Assembly (NCBI GenBank): GCA_964035545.1
Contig: OZ037769.1
Span: 10,795,133 to 10,859,132, forward strand
Source of the DNA: Bugula neritina
Lineage: Eukaryota; Bryozoa; Gymnolaemata; Cheilostomatida; Bugulidae
DNA: 64,000 nt
Direction: 5' to 3'
In this document: piece after piece, positions 36,255 to 49,620 of the stretch
How the letters are laid out: each line of letters begins with the position of its first letter
How positions within the stretch are numbered: position 1 is the first letter of the stretch
Program-made: the position numbers and the translations under genes
The notes under the pieces: model-generated
Databases searched by the model: none
Seen by the model: only the letters and a program-made list of their open reading frames with translations
What the model was told of the DNA's origin: nothing

Positions 36255-38766
36255 TATAATATATAATTTCCTATGTTGTAGAAAGCAGCGTTTGATGCCA
36301 TTGCAGAGGTTGACAAGTTGTACACTGCAACAGTATGTGGAAGTTTTCGTAGAGGGGCAGCTACTAGCGGGGATATTGACATTCTGCTCACCCACCCCAA
36401 CTTTACCTCAGAAAGCAAGAAAAAGGTATGTAGTGTTTTATAGGCATTATTGTATGTTACTTGAGAGCAATGTTTAGAGTTTATATTATTGGTGTGAATT
36501 TTTTTGGTAGTTCCTCCTTAATTGTAACTAAATAATGTAAAATTTCTAAATCATTTATGATTATCATATAACATATATGATCAAACACCGCTATGTCATG
36601 GTAAGCACACAATCACTCTCTTACTGTGTGTCTCACTATGTGGTGGCGGGTACAAAGCATAATTTTGATTATTTGGGATTCGAATGTGAATTGAGTATTA
36701 TCTCAGCTGAAAAGTAACTTTTTGTAAAAAAATCAACATTTTGTTAACATGTTAATTCTACACTTGTGATTCAGTGATTATCTAACTGATCAGCTGATTG
36801 AACTACAATGTAATTACTCATTAATTATTCTTAAAACTTCATGTTGAAAGACATCAATGGCTTCAGAGAAGTCTTGGATTGTTTTTTTTTTTCTTGAAAG
36901 AGCAGAAATGTTGTTATTTACTCTTTTGATATAAGCACTTTCAGTTCTCTATATTAGAAATCTCGCGATGCCTTGACAATAGCGAAAGTAGTCCCACCCT
37001 AGTTATTCTCTGTTGCTTATGTTTATTATTAGACTGATATCCTGCACAAGGTTATAAAGAAGTTAGAGGAGACGGGATACATTACAGACTCTCTGTCTCA
37101 CGGAGACTCCAAGTTTATGGTAAGCACTTTATTCAGCTACCTTTATTGATTGCTTTGTTACTCTCTTAGTACTAGTGTTAGATATGTAGTGGCGGAGAAT
37201 TGTATTAGTGTGTTTATTTGAGCATCAATGCTGTGCACTTCTTTGTAGGGCGTGTGCAAGCTAAAGGGTGAAGGTCAACGTTACAGGAGACTTGATATTA
37301 GGTAAATAGCATCTACATAATGTCTTTTTCTATTTATATTAGTTCAATCTATACTATATAATCCATATATGTACTCTATCTATACGATCTACTCTATCTA
37401 TATTATGTACTCTGTCTATACTATATACTCTGTCTATACTATATACTCCATCTATACTATATACTCTATCTATACTCTATACTCTATACTCTATCTATAC
37501 TATATACTCTATCTATACTATATACTCTGTCTATACTATATACTCTGTCTATACAGTATACTATATACTCTGTCTATACAGTATACTATACACCCTGTCT
37601 ACATGTATATCTATGTTATATACCAGTTACATACACTTATATGTATTCTTATACACGTCTCCAGGCTGATTCCCCACGACCAGTTCTATTGCGCTCTGCT
37701 GTACTTCACTGGAAGTGATGCATTCAATAGGCAAATGAGAGGTCATGCCTTAGACAAGGGATTCACTCTCAATGAATACAGACTTTGTCCAATGGGATCA
37801 CAAGGTTAGTAGTGTGTAGCACAGGTAGGTAGTGGTGCTGAGTAGTTACTGAGACTACCAGAGTTGGTGGAGCTGATCTCAAGTTTTCTGACCAGTCTCT
37901 GTGTGTATGCTAAGTGCTCATATACAGTACATACAGTGCTAAGGCCTAATGATGTTGCAGCAGCACTTTTATCAACTAATTCACTGCGCATTATGGGAAC
38001 GGATGTCCATACATACAGATTAATTTGGTGTTGCGGCTTCCTTCAATATAACTATTTTCATGAGGCAATTGAAAAGTCCATTCAAATAATACGGATGATG
38101 GAAACACAGTGATATAAAGCTATAAGCTATAGTGTTTGCCCCAAACTGGCTGTAATTTTGGCTGCAGATTGAACTTTTACCCTGGTTTAATCTCCCACAA
38201 GGGCTGCTCTCACATCTAGATCAACTCAAGAGTTGAAGTTGTTTATTTAAAGTACATTTAAAGTACTAGCAGGTTAGCCATCTTTAGTTGTATTAAAACT
38301 AAGAAGCAGTCTCAACATTTTTTAATATTCTACTGAAAATGTGGTTTTGATATTTTTTGGTAAGTGAATATGAGACTTTGCTGTTTGTGTTGAATAGAAA
38401 GATGGTTCTACTACAACTCCTGGTCATTCAGCTATTTGTTGGGACCAAAGATGTTACTATAGCTATAGCTACTATCGCTATACTATGTTACTATAGCAAT
38501 TAGCATTTTAGTAAAGATTGTTGATAGCTATGGAGTTATTAGCATTTTATAGTTAATATTAGCACAAGACCAGTCATGGTGCTACTTCATGGGCACCACA
38601 ATGTGCCAGGGACACCTGTATGTCAGCTGTCAGTTTTCTGGTCATATTTTGCTCTGTTTCTCTCAATTCAGGTGACCCTGGTGAAGCTTTACCTGTGTCC
38701 TGTGAAGAAGACATATTTGACTACATTGACTTCCCTTATAAAAAGCCACAGGACCGAAACCTCTAG
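34024..38766 (+). CDS. POLB: DNA polymerase beta
   Basis: POLB is the short-patch base-excision-repair polymerase: its 8-kDa domain removes the 5'-deoxyribose phosphate and its 31-kDa domain fills the gap. Ten coding exons: 34024-34099, 34449-34573, 35090-35164, 35271-35379, 35861-35967, 36282-36425, 37033-37119, 37249-37301, 37665-37804, 38672-38766. All phases close, giving 336 residues; the human protein has 335. The N-terminal MSKRKAP is the same as in human. The lyase helix KIGEKIDEF supplies the Schiff-base lysine (K77 here, K72 in human). The two helix-hairpin-helix motifs are [10 protein letters not shown] and [11 protein letters not shown]. The nucleotidyltransferase signature [18 protein letters not shown] carries catalytic D195 and D197, and RRLDIRLIP carries D257. 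[10 protein letters not shown] matches the dNTP-binding region. The loop before the third Asp is shorter than in human. Introns carry AT and tactctgtctata-type repeats. Confidence 0.98.
34574..34810 (+). other. Open frame continuing from POLB exon 2 into intron 2
   Basis: If the exon-2 donor at 34574 (GTAAGT) is ignored, the POLB frame stays open for 78 more codons, to TGA at 34808. An intron-retaining transcript would encode the lyase-domain N-terminus (67 residues) plus a novel tail ending [11 protein letters not shown]. No known domain is recognised, and it may be chance. Confidence 0.35.
36213..36262. repeat. AT microsatellite in POLB intron 5
   Basis: An imperfect (AT)n run of about 50 bases ends roughly 20 bases before the exon-6 acceptor at 36281, occupying where a branch point and pyrimidine tract would be expected. 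Confidence 0.9.
37343..37605. repeat. ~18-bp tandem repeat in POLB intron 8
   Basis: About fifteen imperfect copies of ctatactatatactctgt lie between exons 8 and 9. The plus-strand frame rich in Tyr, Ile and Ser that enters exon 9 is a by-product. Confidence 0.9.
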
Positions 38767-39648
38767 ATGTCTATGAAGAGTTATTCTTTGCCAACACACT
38801 GTTATATTATTTAAGTTGCATGCAATGTCAAGGGTTCAGTCATATATGCTTCTATTCTAGTCTACTTGTAGGTCTCAGATATACTCACAGTATCTTCTCT
38901 GGTGCATACTTTTTTCAAATAAGTCCAGTGTTCTAGCACATTACATATGCAATTTTTTCAGTTTTTTGGTATTTTAAAGTCCCTCATGTCAGGAGTAAAT
39001 TTGAAGATATGCTGGTGGCGGATTTGATTAACATTTAGTGTTTACAATCTTTGTATGTTTTGTATATTATTCTTGTACATATTTCTATTTCTGTGTCTCT
39101 ATTTCATCTGTTAATGCTGTTACTGATGTGATTTTATAATTTCATCACTTTATTTAGGCATGGAGTTTACAATATAATTATTACAATTTCTTCCAACAGT
39201 TTTGCTATTGGTGTTATAACGTGTGCCATAAGGGAATAACCTTTGGAAACTTGAATGATAAAATGAAATGCATATCAAACACAAAAATATGACGTGTATT
39301 AAATTTATTTTAAAAATAAAAGCTGTAAAAATGAGGTCATAATAACCATCTAATCTGCCAAAATTTCTTAGCAAATAGAAACGAACAAAAAATTCATCGA
39401 AATATAACTTCTCAGCAGTACAATAAAACTAATGCAAAAGTTCAATTGCATTCCAGCCGAACTGCATATTGAGTCCTCTCGTTGTTGAGAGAGAAATATT
39501 AAAACAAAAAACTGAGAAAGAACACTAAGATTTGAGTAGTTAACCTATGTACAAGTCCGTAGATTGTGGCATATGTTTAGGATTAAGTAATCTAGAAACA
39601 GCAGTGGGAGAATTTAGGTAGTACTTTATTTTGCTTCGCCTGCCATTT
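38767..39648. other. Convergent 3' interval POLB - 4E-BP
   Basis: The 3' UTRs of two tail-to-tail genes occupy this AT-rich interval. AATAAA-like hexamers for POLB occur near 39312. No further gene seen. Confidence 0.6.
39625..39630 (-). terminator. Candidate poly(A) signal of the 4E-BP gene
   Basis: AATAAA reads on the minus strand 18 bases after the TAA stop at 39649, which would make a very short 3' UTR. More distal signals are possible. Confidence 0.45.
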
Positions 39649-42600
39649 TTACATATCCATCTCAAACATATCGTCTCCACATTTTTCTTGAGATTCTAAA
39701 AATAAAATGTAATTTAATTAACAGAGCGTTATGCTATTCCTTTAGTTTTGTGTTACTGTATAAAAGCAATATTTAAGCCTGCATTATACATGAGCAAAGT
39801 CAAAAGAGTAAGTTGAAAAAATTGGAACAATTGTCTAATAAATAATAATATTTATCAATTATAGCTAAGGTAATACAACGATAATAGCAACTTGTTTTCG
39901 AATTGCTAAAGTATCGGCAATGTATCTCCAAACAGATTAAGGTTAGGAAAATTAGGTAACATGATAAGGTCATTTATAATAATAGTTTGGGTTTTATACA
40001 AATTGAAAGATAATAAATATACAATTGTGAATGACTACTATATAATAATTACTTATAGCAATGACAATCTGATAAAGAATGAGCTTCTCTAAGATTTACT
40101 GTCAAGATGAGAAATCTCAAGTAAGATGTAGCTAAAAATGACAAAAATTCACCATCTGGTAGAATAGTTATGTGCAAAAACCTCAGCATTGAACGCCAGG
40201 ATGCTGTTACACATTAATGTATAGCACTGCTAACAAGCTAATGGGATAAGCAGAATTCTATCAGCTATGACCTTCTGATTACTTATCACATCATTTGAAA
40301 AGGATGATAATTAAAACTGTGATAGCAGTTTGTAACACTTGTACAGCAAATGCACCTCCAAATACTGCTATCTAGGTCAACGAATGGTTAAGAGATGATA
40401 ACATAACTGCATAAAAACTAGTACTAGCGAGGGTATGTTTACTGTGCAAGGCTTTGTAAACTTGGCAGCGTGACAACTACCATTCAACCTGTTTATCCTG
40501 AGCAGTTCAACTAGCGGGCATGCAGCCAAACTCAGTTATTTATTAACTCATTGTATTGTGAGGAATAATAGAACATTATTATAACCTACAGTCTATGAGG
40601 CCAAGAGGAATTTAATGGCTATCCATTAGAACCTGCTATCACAATCACGATTTTATCTGGCTTTTACTACAAAACAGACTGGTTGATGCCCTTAGATAGT
40701 GGTGGAGTAGCATGAGTTTTAAGTACAAAATTCAGGGTAACATGAACAGGCTAGCAGATGTGTGATAACGTCGTACTAACTAGCAGCAATAACTAGGATT
40801 AGTCATCAGGGGCCTGACACATAAACTTGTGAATTAGTTAGTAAGAATACACAGTGTGCTTGTAAACACTTAGTACCTGCATTATTCCTTTATTAGTTTA
40901 TTACATAATGGCAGCTGGCGTTGAGATTAATTAGTTGCAGTAACTAATGTATTTTGAGAAAGTTGGAATAGTTGTGAAGGTGTAGTGTATAGCTGCTATT
41001 AATTTGTGTCCTTCCAATTACTTTCTAATTGGTCTAGCACTACCTCCAACCTGATATTAACACATTTACATAATATGCTACATTCACAACTCAGCGCTAC
41101 ACTTGTTGACATTTAAGGAGGAGACGCATTGTGTTTATTTGCCGAGAATTCTATACTTAGCAGAATAATGCAGTTTTGCAGTTTTATTCAGTAATATAGG
41201 GTTATCTCCCCTGCATTTGTGTAACTATGCATCTATGAGATATTTCTTAGATTCAATCTTCAAACTAATCTCAAATACATAAAATATCAGATTTTATAGC
41301 CGGTAGTGGCAGATTAGGAATATATATTGTTCAGAAATCCTGTAGTTGAGCCTATACTGTTGATGAATTTACAATTTGAAAGATAGATTTAAAATAGAAA
41401 CTAAAGATCACTACTCTGGCAGAATACAACATGGCTGAATGTTGCTCCTGGAACAAAGCGGTCATGCACTGAACTTCTTGATACTGAAGATTAGAGCCAT
41501 CTGTCAAAACAAGTTGTGTAACATGCCTTCTGCACATCTTAGAGATGCTGGTATGGAAGTAGCAGGTTCAACATACTGGTTACAAGACTATGACTTACTT
41601 CTCATTTCAGCAGGTGCCACGTTCTCTTTCGTTGTAGGGGAGACTGAAAGAGGAGCATTACTCTCCTCCACCAGAGAGCTGAGTTTACTACTGGCCGTGC
41701 CTTCTTCCTCGGGCTCTGTGACCCCAGGGATAGTTGGCAGGTTGCAAGGAGGGCTGAGTGAGTGGGGAGAGTTGCGACACTGGAGCAAAAACTTTCTCTC
41801 ATACACAATTCTTGTGCCTTAAAAACATGGCGGATATATTTTGATATGTTTACATGATTGATATGTATGTTGTGCCTTAAAACATGGCATTGATTTATTG
41901 CAATGATTGAGAACTAGAGTTGTTATTACCAATTATTTGCATTACTATAACTTATAACTAAAATCACTTGACAATCACTATTTGTACTATTCTTTTGTTT
42001 AAATTTAGATTGTGGTTCACCATTGGCCAACTGCCAGACAACTGTTCATGCCGTATGGTATATTATGCTATGCAGCAACAGCTGGTGTTTTGCTGAAACT
42101 TGGCTACGGTATATTTGCGATTGTATAATTTTTAATTGTAATATTCAAATATTTAATTTAAAAACTCTGAAAAATGAACAAAAGACTCCTAAATTTTAGG
42201 TGATACTAGTGAGCGTAGATAGGTGAGTAATATAGATCTAGAATTTAGATTAGTAGCCTTAAAAAGATGAGTCATGGAATTCACTTTGAGTGTGGTTTAT
42301 GCAAGGAAAAACCCAGATAGCTCATTGCATCATCCTGCTTTGTTTAAATTAATGTCTCCCGACGCATCCCTTCTTCCACAAGAACCGAAATTAATAACAA
42401 TACTGCTTGCCATTCACTGATGCTATCATAAACTAATAATTGTGCAATTTATAGACTTTAAACTTGATTAATTAATTAAATTAACAATACAGCTGCATAA
42501 GCTTAAAATTCCAGTTGTCCGTATAACAGCCATAAACTTTTCATGATGTGTTAAGTTTAGTTTTAGCTTTGTGGTTCAAAAAGTAGATGGACAACGGGGT

Positions 42601-43223
42601 AAAAGAGATATCAATGTTTAAAACTGATAAATTGAAACATAGCTCAAAATTTTTTTTATCTTGGAAAAATATAAGTAATATCAATCTACACTAAATTAAT
42701 ACTTTAAATAGTGTAATCATCATCTCAACATTCTAACTGTGAACGCTGAGCTGTAGATCCGACTAGTAGTATAATTAGTGACTAAATTACTTATTTTGAA
42801 AAAATATCTGCTTGTAATACAAATATTCATTACTAAACTATATCACTCGAACTAGTATTGTTTAAATTCAAACAAGAGTTGGGTTAATTTAACCAACAAC
42901 TTAACACTGCAAACTAGAAGTGGCCCATGATGTCATTGGATCATATCACTAATAGTTCAGTAATCACTTATGTCATCTCGAGTTTTAAACAGTGAATACT
43001 ATGCTGATTTTCTTATTAGGTGCATGAAGACTAATAAACAATGAATGTATTTATAATAATTTAATAGTTTACCTCCTGGTGTGGTAGAGAAAATTGAACC
43101 TCCAGGGGTAGTCCCATATTCCAAAGGCATTTGACTAGGATCATTAACTACAATCCTTCTAGTTCTAACGGGTATTTCCTGGCTAGCATGTTCCGATTGC
43201 TGATTTTGTAGGTCGCTAGACAT
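39649..43223 (-). CDS. EIF4EBP: Eukaryotic translation initiation factor 4E-binding protein (4E-BP)
   Basis: 4E-BPs are small disordered repressors that block eIF4F assembly by occupying eIF4E; TORC1 phosphorylation releases them. Three coding exons on the minus strand (43223-43073, 41817-41599, 39695-39649) give 138 residues; human 4E-BP1 has 118. Two TTPGG phosphosites occur (Thr39 and Thr48, the human T37/T46 pair). The eIF4E-binding motif YERKFLL spans residues 56-62. CRNSP (Ser67) and LPTIPG (Thr79) match human S65 and T70. The C-terminal TOS motif FEMDM binds Raptor. The N-terminal RAIP motif of vertebrate 4E-BP1 is not intact (QEIP here). An acceptor-like TTTACAG just upstream of the ATG hints at a 5' UTR intron. 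I cannot say which vertebrate paralog is closest; a single invertebrate ortholog is expected. Confidence 0.96.
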
Positions 43224-44962
43224 ACTTAATAAAGCTGTAAAGTTTAACAATCACATTGATAATCACATTGAGTTTGACTAATATTTAGGCTGATGCATGA
43301 GATATTAGCTGATTATGAAAATCAAATTTATTTTAATTTATTAAAATCCAATTTTTAAATTTATAATTTGCATGCTATAACTTAAGGTATAACTATAAAA
43401 ATAAATATGACTAATTAATAATTACAAATTAGTAATACTCATAGTGCATTAGATTTAAAGTTCGTAGAATTATAAGTAGTACTAAAACTAATACCAATAA
43501 TATTACTGTTACAGTTACTTATTGAGTTATTGGTATTAGAATTACTTTTAGTAAAACTAGCCTAATAGTAATACTTGACACGGTCAATGTAGTCTGTGTA
43601 GATTGATGTTAAGACCTAAGTAAAGTGTACTTCTTAATTAATACAAGACCAGAGGCAGATACACTCATACCTTATAGTTATAGCAAAAGTATTGGTATAA
43701 AAATAAAAATTTAAGTGACTTGCTTACACTAAAGACCTGGGTCACTTTACTAGGCTAGATTTGCTGTGGCACTCAAGTATAATTACAACATTCGTATATC
43801 TATAAGATTATGTGTAACCTTATCAAAATAAACATTACTTATACTTATAGTATTAGTAATACTAATACTAACAGTTTGCATAGACTTAGAGTTATACTAC
43901 GTTTAATCCAGATCATTAAATTTAATGCTATCATTCTATCAAAATCAATATCAAAGAAAGTTAACAAGAATAAGACATATCCACATTGATATTGATATAC
44001 TAACACTTATAGAGTTATACTATAACTATTAGTATTACTATTACCATTAGTATTACACTTAACTATAAGTATAAGTATACTACTATTACTACTACTACTA
44101 GTATAAGTATTACTATTACTATTCATATTGATATTGGTATTAGTATTACTATTACCAATAATATTAATCATTTAATGCTCATACTGATATGATGTTCATA
44201 GCCATACTGATAGTGATACTCACTCATACTCATAGTCATAGTGATACTGATAGTCATACTGATACTGTCAGTCTACAAGTATAACAATTAGAATTACTAT
44301 TACTATTAGTATTAGTATTACTATAACTATATTTAGTTCTACAGTATCGGGTATTGAATATCCAACAATGAACATAAGATCAATATGAATATTATTATGA
44401 ATATCAATATGAATATTACAAATAAAATTAAAGCGAAAATCAAAATGAAACTCAAATTGAAATTGATTATATTTATAAAACTTATAATTATTACATTTAC
44501 TATTGCTCAAATACTATTAGTATTACTATTACTAATACTATCAGTATTAGTAATTCAAATGGTTTGTATTGTAATTTTTATGCATTTAACTTTGCAAAAG
44601 AAGAAATCGGAGTACGTTATAATCATAAAATTATAATCAAAATAGCAAACGGATAATTTTGAAACCGTTACTAAAAGTAAAAGCACGTGATTGTTTATGT
44701 ATGTCAGGTTATTGCTGAATGGGCAATTATGTTATTGGTGTTGTTTTTAGACTAGCGCTCTCCAACCAACGGTTGATTTAATCTCAATGATAACAATTTT
44801 TCGATCAAAAAAAATTTTTGTTGCTAGGTTAATAAAAAATAATATTACAATAATATCTTTAAAGAGGGGTTTTTTAATTTGCACTAATAAAAATATTTGG
44901 TCATAAGAAAAATGATATATATACATATCAGTTTATCTATTGGAATTGCGGGTCCAAGCGTT
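43224..44962. other. Intergenic region 4E-BP - tRNA-Thr
   Basis: Mostly cryptically simple AT-rich repeats (about 43360-44560). The clearest runs are 44010-44340, with SATAST and ASTATT units. Overlapping plus and minus frames at 44268-44636 are by-products of these repeats. Confidence 0.7.
43990..44340. repeat. Hexamer repeat with C/G-toggling units
   Basis: Runs such as tagtattactattaccatt and catagtcatagtgatactga alternate C and G at fixed positions in otherwise constant A/T hexamers. Confidence 0.8.
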
Positions 44963-45034
44963 GCCTCTATAGCTCAGTGGCAGAGCGCTGGTCTTGTAAA
45001 CCAGCGGTCCTGGGTTCAATCCCCAGTGGGGGCT
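44963..45034 (+). tRNA. tRNA-Thr: tRNA-Thr (anticodon UGU)
   Basis: A complete 72-base cloverleaf can be read by eye. The acceptor stem is gcctcta with tgggggc, including U-G pairs. The D arm is gctc-agtggca-gagc, and the anticodon arm is ctggt-cttgtaa-accag with anticodon TGT at 44995-44997. The variable loop is cggtc and the T arm is ctggg-ttcaatc-cccag. The discriminator base is T. A-box (tagctcagtggcagagc) and B-box (ggttcaatcc) promoter elements are intact. There is no intron and no encoded CCA. Confidence 0.95.
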
Positions 45035-45036
45035 CC

Positions 45037-45041
45037 TTTTT
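45037..45041 (+). terminator. RNA polymerase III terminator of tRNA-Thr
   Basis: A T5 run starts two bases after the mature tRNA end, typical for Pol III termination. Confidence 0.85.
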
Positions 45042-45984
45042 GTTGTTGGCTTTCACATTTTAATTTGTCGTAATATTATTATGTATATAATTGCTCTTTC
45101 GCAGCGCAGGTGTGAATAAGTCATCTTTTACTAATGTAAAAACAATTTTTCCTGTGGCTCAATAAAATTGCCCTGAAAAATAAAACTACCAAAGCAGCCC
45201 AAAGGCATGTTTGCCTATATGCTTAGGAAGCCAAGGGGTTTGTGAAGGATAGCAGAGCATCTTAAAATATGCTGATATTTGAGAAAGAATAAAAGTTATT
45301 TGTTGCCACATTCAACACTTAAATCCATTTTAAAATCATTTGTAAATTACCCTAGCTTTATGGTAAGGAGAAGATGCCTTGTAATTACTAAAAACCATAT
45401 AGGTATAGAATGGGGGGATAACCCTTTAAATATACCTTACACATAGATATTTGAATTCATTAGGTTAACTTACTTCATGTGTGTAATTTTTACAATTTTC
45501 AATCCAAAAATAATTTACATTGCTTTTATTCTAGAATTTGTCTTAAATTAAGTGAGCTGAGCCATGATTTAGTGTATAATATAGTGGCCACACATTAGAA
45601 TGATCAATAGTTACAATTTTACAATAATTCCTACCAGCAACGTAAGAGCGCAGCGTGTGAACTTTTAATAACTACACAAAGATTTGCTCAACAACTAAAT
45701 ATTATGTGTGTATGAGTTAGAAGACTATAAAAGGTGTCTAAAATTAAACCTCCATTCCGTATAAATGTTGCATCCAAAATCATAAAATCACACGCTAAAC
45801 TTTAAAAGACCCTAATTTGGTATAAAAAAGAAAGTAATTTTATTATTGCACATTCTATGGGGTATTTTATTGTTTTTTCAAAAGTAATGTTGAATAGAAA
45901 GCAACTATAACAAGTTTTGTTATGTATACATCATTTACTATTAAATGGACACCGCCTTTTATTTATGTATATCTCTGTAGGTAT

Positions 45985-46140
45985 GTATGTGTGTCTATGT
46001 GTTTATGTGTGTGTGCGTGTGTGTGTGTGTGTGTATGTATGTGTGTATGTGTGTATGCACGTGTGTATGCATGTATGTATGCGTGTGCATGTGTGTGTTC
46101 ACATGTGTATATGAGTGTGTTTGTATGTGTGCGAGTGTGT
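45985..46140. repeat. Imperfect TG/TGTA-rich tract
   Basis: gtgtgtgtatgtatgtgtgt-like sequence with many interruptions. The Val-Cys-Met-rich frames across it are artefacts. Confidence 0.9.
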
Positions 46141-46895
46141 AGCTTTTAACTGAGGGATATCACCTGCAGAGCTAGCGTCCAATAACAGACTATATACACG
46201 TATAGTAAAGCAATATATTATATCAATAAACTAGAACGCAGGTTTTATCTGTAACACATTCCACTACTACTTCCACCACTACTCGTTTTGTAAGTATAAC
46301 TTTATAGGGCAAAAACTTGTCAGTAGACTATTTTACCTGATTAGTCAGTTACAAAGTAGGTCGTTCATTAATCTTAGTTCTAGCTTTCAAGTACTGCTAT
46401 GTATTAAAGATTAGATGTTGCTAATTTATATCAGAGATTACATTACCTTATATTTATACTACTTAAGGGGGCCATGATCAGGCAGTATAGTAACACATTT
46501 AGAATGCATTATATTGTGCAGGTCATTTAGCTTCATAGTTATCAAGTATATATAGTTTTTTCAGTACATTAATAACACTGACTTGCATTACAAATGTATA
46601 ATCTTGCACTGCACACACTGCTATGCATGTATTATCTAATATTTCAAAATCAAGACTACACATTCGATTTATTATAGCAAAGGAGCAGTCAGAAACTAAC
46701 AGTCAAGTGGTGATCTATGTAGAAACAAACCATTCATCAAAATATAATAAGTTAAATATTTTGCAAATATTATTTGTTATTCAACACTGACCAATTCTTA
46801 TATAACAATATTTTGCACACATCCCATTCTTGGAAGAGCTTAAATTATAAGTAAGCCAAAGCATTTTATAAGTTTACACGTATATAAGTTTACAA

Positions 46896-47071
<176 letters not shown>

Positions 47072-47241
47072 CATGATGTCAACAATGACTAAATTTAAAT
47101 AATTATACGTTGTGTCTTGCAATTAGTTCAACAATCAAAATAACTAAAAGTTCACTCTGTATCTGTCTCTTGTTGAAGCAAGTTGGTTATTCTACTATCT
47201 CTAACAGTTATAAAATATCCTCCTGGACTATCATCCACAAT

Positions 47242-48158
47242 ATGTATTCACTTCCAGATAAAACATCTCTAACTACTGGTGGGAATAAGACTGTCTCTCC
47301 AACTTACACTCTTACCGAGTAAGTTTATTTGTAATTTCTTGGAAGACTTGAAGTAGAAAGTTCACAATTTAATATTATGCTGTCTTCTATGATTATATTA
47401 TAATTATTAGATTAACATTCATAGTATTTATTCATAGAAGATAAATTACGTAGAAATTCATCGTAGATCACTGAAGCTGTTTACTTCAATACAAATCAAT
47501 TTGTAAACATTTAAAAACTTACTACTTGGTACATAACGCTATACATAATGGATGGCGCAATGCATTGCTCATCACAGTAGAAACCATACAGCAGAGAATA
47601 CAATTCCAAATTATACTTGTTGTGTATATATATTTCTATTTCTCTTGATGATTATAGCATAGCTTTGTGATGCAGTTTATGTGAATAATAATCATGAATT
47701 GTGCATTTTTCAAGACATAACAAGATTTTATTGTACGTACATGCAAGCCAGTGTAACAATCTATAAAACTTATTTTTAGAAATCCAGATGAAGTTATAGA
47801 GATGAAAGTCTTTATTAAAAGAGTAAAGAGTGCTATTGGTAGAGATGGGTTAGATGATGGAGTATGTGTGTTTGAGAAAGTGATAGACCATCAGATAACA
47901 TTGGAAGATATTGAAGAGGAAAATGATGATGAAGTTGTCTCCCCAATTAGTAACAAGAAGCCAACTTTCAAATCTACATTATACAATGTACTTCGCAGCA
48001 TCAGAAGGAAATTTAGGAATAGTAGTGACAGTGACACTAAAGCTATATCTTATAGACAAAACAAAATCTGTTGCTATAAAGTTAAATTGAATAGAAAATG
48101 GCTAAAGGCTGTAAAATCTTGTTTTACAGTAAAAGGTGGTCAGTATTCAGTATATTGA
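47242..48158 (+). CDS. Unrecognised two-exon protein-coding gene (hypothetical)
   Basis: Two exons (47242-47318, 47780-48158) join across a GTAAGT donor and a TATTTTTAG acceptor with matching phase, giving 151 residues. I do not recognise the protein. It starts MYSLPDKTSLTTGG. Its middle is acidic (LEDIEEENDDEVV) and its C-terminal half is very basic (VLRSIRRKFR, VKLNRKWLKAVK). There is no signal peptide or membrane segment. The last exon's 126 open codons in AT-rich DNA and the clean splice pair argue for a real gene. Against it, no homology is evident and the start is uncertain, because the frame is open for about 44 codons upstream of the ATG and a 5' exon could feed in there. It is upstream of ARPC4 in the same orientation but probably independent. 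Confidence 0.45.
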
Positions 48159-49620
48159 AACACTGTAGCTATTGATATATGTTTATTTGAATCTATAGTA
48201 TTTGTTTGTAACTGTAATTACACAAATGTATACATGAATGTATCATATATATATTTTTTTGTTACCATACATTTTATGTATATTTTACTGAGATGAAAAC
48301 CTCAGCTAGTAGTAATTTGAATATGTAATGTATATCCAGAGCTTCACGATTTTTGGGATGAGTCTTGCTTATTTCCTACAGTAGCACATATTTTGCAGTA
48401 TTTTGCAGTAATAAATTATATGATACTTATATATTATTTAACATGCATGCTAATTGAAATAATATTATGTGTGAGTTGTGACATAATTAAAAAAGATCGA
48501 TACAGCAGCATTGATTGCATGGTGAAGGCCTCCCAGCTGCAAGTGAAACACTGATATTGTTATTGACATAATGAAGTCACTTTTGTCTTGAATATTAATT
48601 ATAAACTTTATACAACTTAATGACAGCTCACCAAATGTACAACAGCTACAAAAACATAAAAATAATTTACACAAAAGTAAATAAAACTCTACAATCTGCA
48701 TTTTATAGCAGTGGAAACAAATATTTGTATTTCATCATTATGATATATACTCAGCTGATATCATATACAATGTAACACTGATAATATGAAGATTAATTAC
48801 ATAACAGTTGTGTTTGTTTGAACTAACCAAGTGCACAGGTTGTATGTTTATTTGTGCTGGTAATTTGCTGATCATTTATTTAGCATTCACTTTGTTTTTC
48901 GCATCAAAAAATCTAGTTCTATCTAGCTCCCAAGTTCTGACCAAAAGGTTGGTAGCCTTCTAGCTTTCTGCCCAAGACTAAACTAAGGCTTTATTATTCT
49001 TGTAATTTTATGTTGGTAGTTGTACTTAACCAGTCCATTATATCATAAATACTACTGAGCTGATAAAAAAATAATTCGTATAGTTTAACAAGGAACAGCC
49101 ATTTCACAATGATCTTAACTAAAAGTATATATGCGACATTATTCTCATCATTTCTTTCATTCGCTAATGCTTAGATCGGATAGTGTTTCACTACACAATT
49201 TATGTGAGATTCAATTTATTGTGACTATAGTAGTCTGCCTTATAGTAGACTTTCCACGTCCTATCTGACTAATTATTTTAAAATAAAACTTATTTGAGAG
49301 CTTGTTTACTTTTTTAATACCAATGAGACATGAGCTGGAAAATAGTTCTAGTTCAGTGTTTAATTAATGCCATCAGTCGAATATAGAGTTATCTTTACTT
49401 CACTTCACTTCACAAAACAACTTTTCAAGCTTTTGCTATAGCGAGTACAGTTACCGGATGCTGTAATTTTCTAAGTGCTCTCTCACTTCCTTGTTAGAAC
49501 TGCAGAATATTAAATAGAAATAGTAATTAAATTCAAATTGTAACAAAATCGCTACTCTATTTAATACTGGTTTTGTAATTTTATGAAAAAAAGCGTTTTG
49601 AAATTTTTCCTGTTGCAAAA
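48159..49620. other. Intergenic region upstream of ARPC4
   Basis: AT-rich sequence without a recognisable gene. The right end must contain the ARPC4 promoter and 5' UTR. No core promoter element could be assigned with confidence. Confidence 0.55.
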
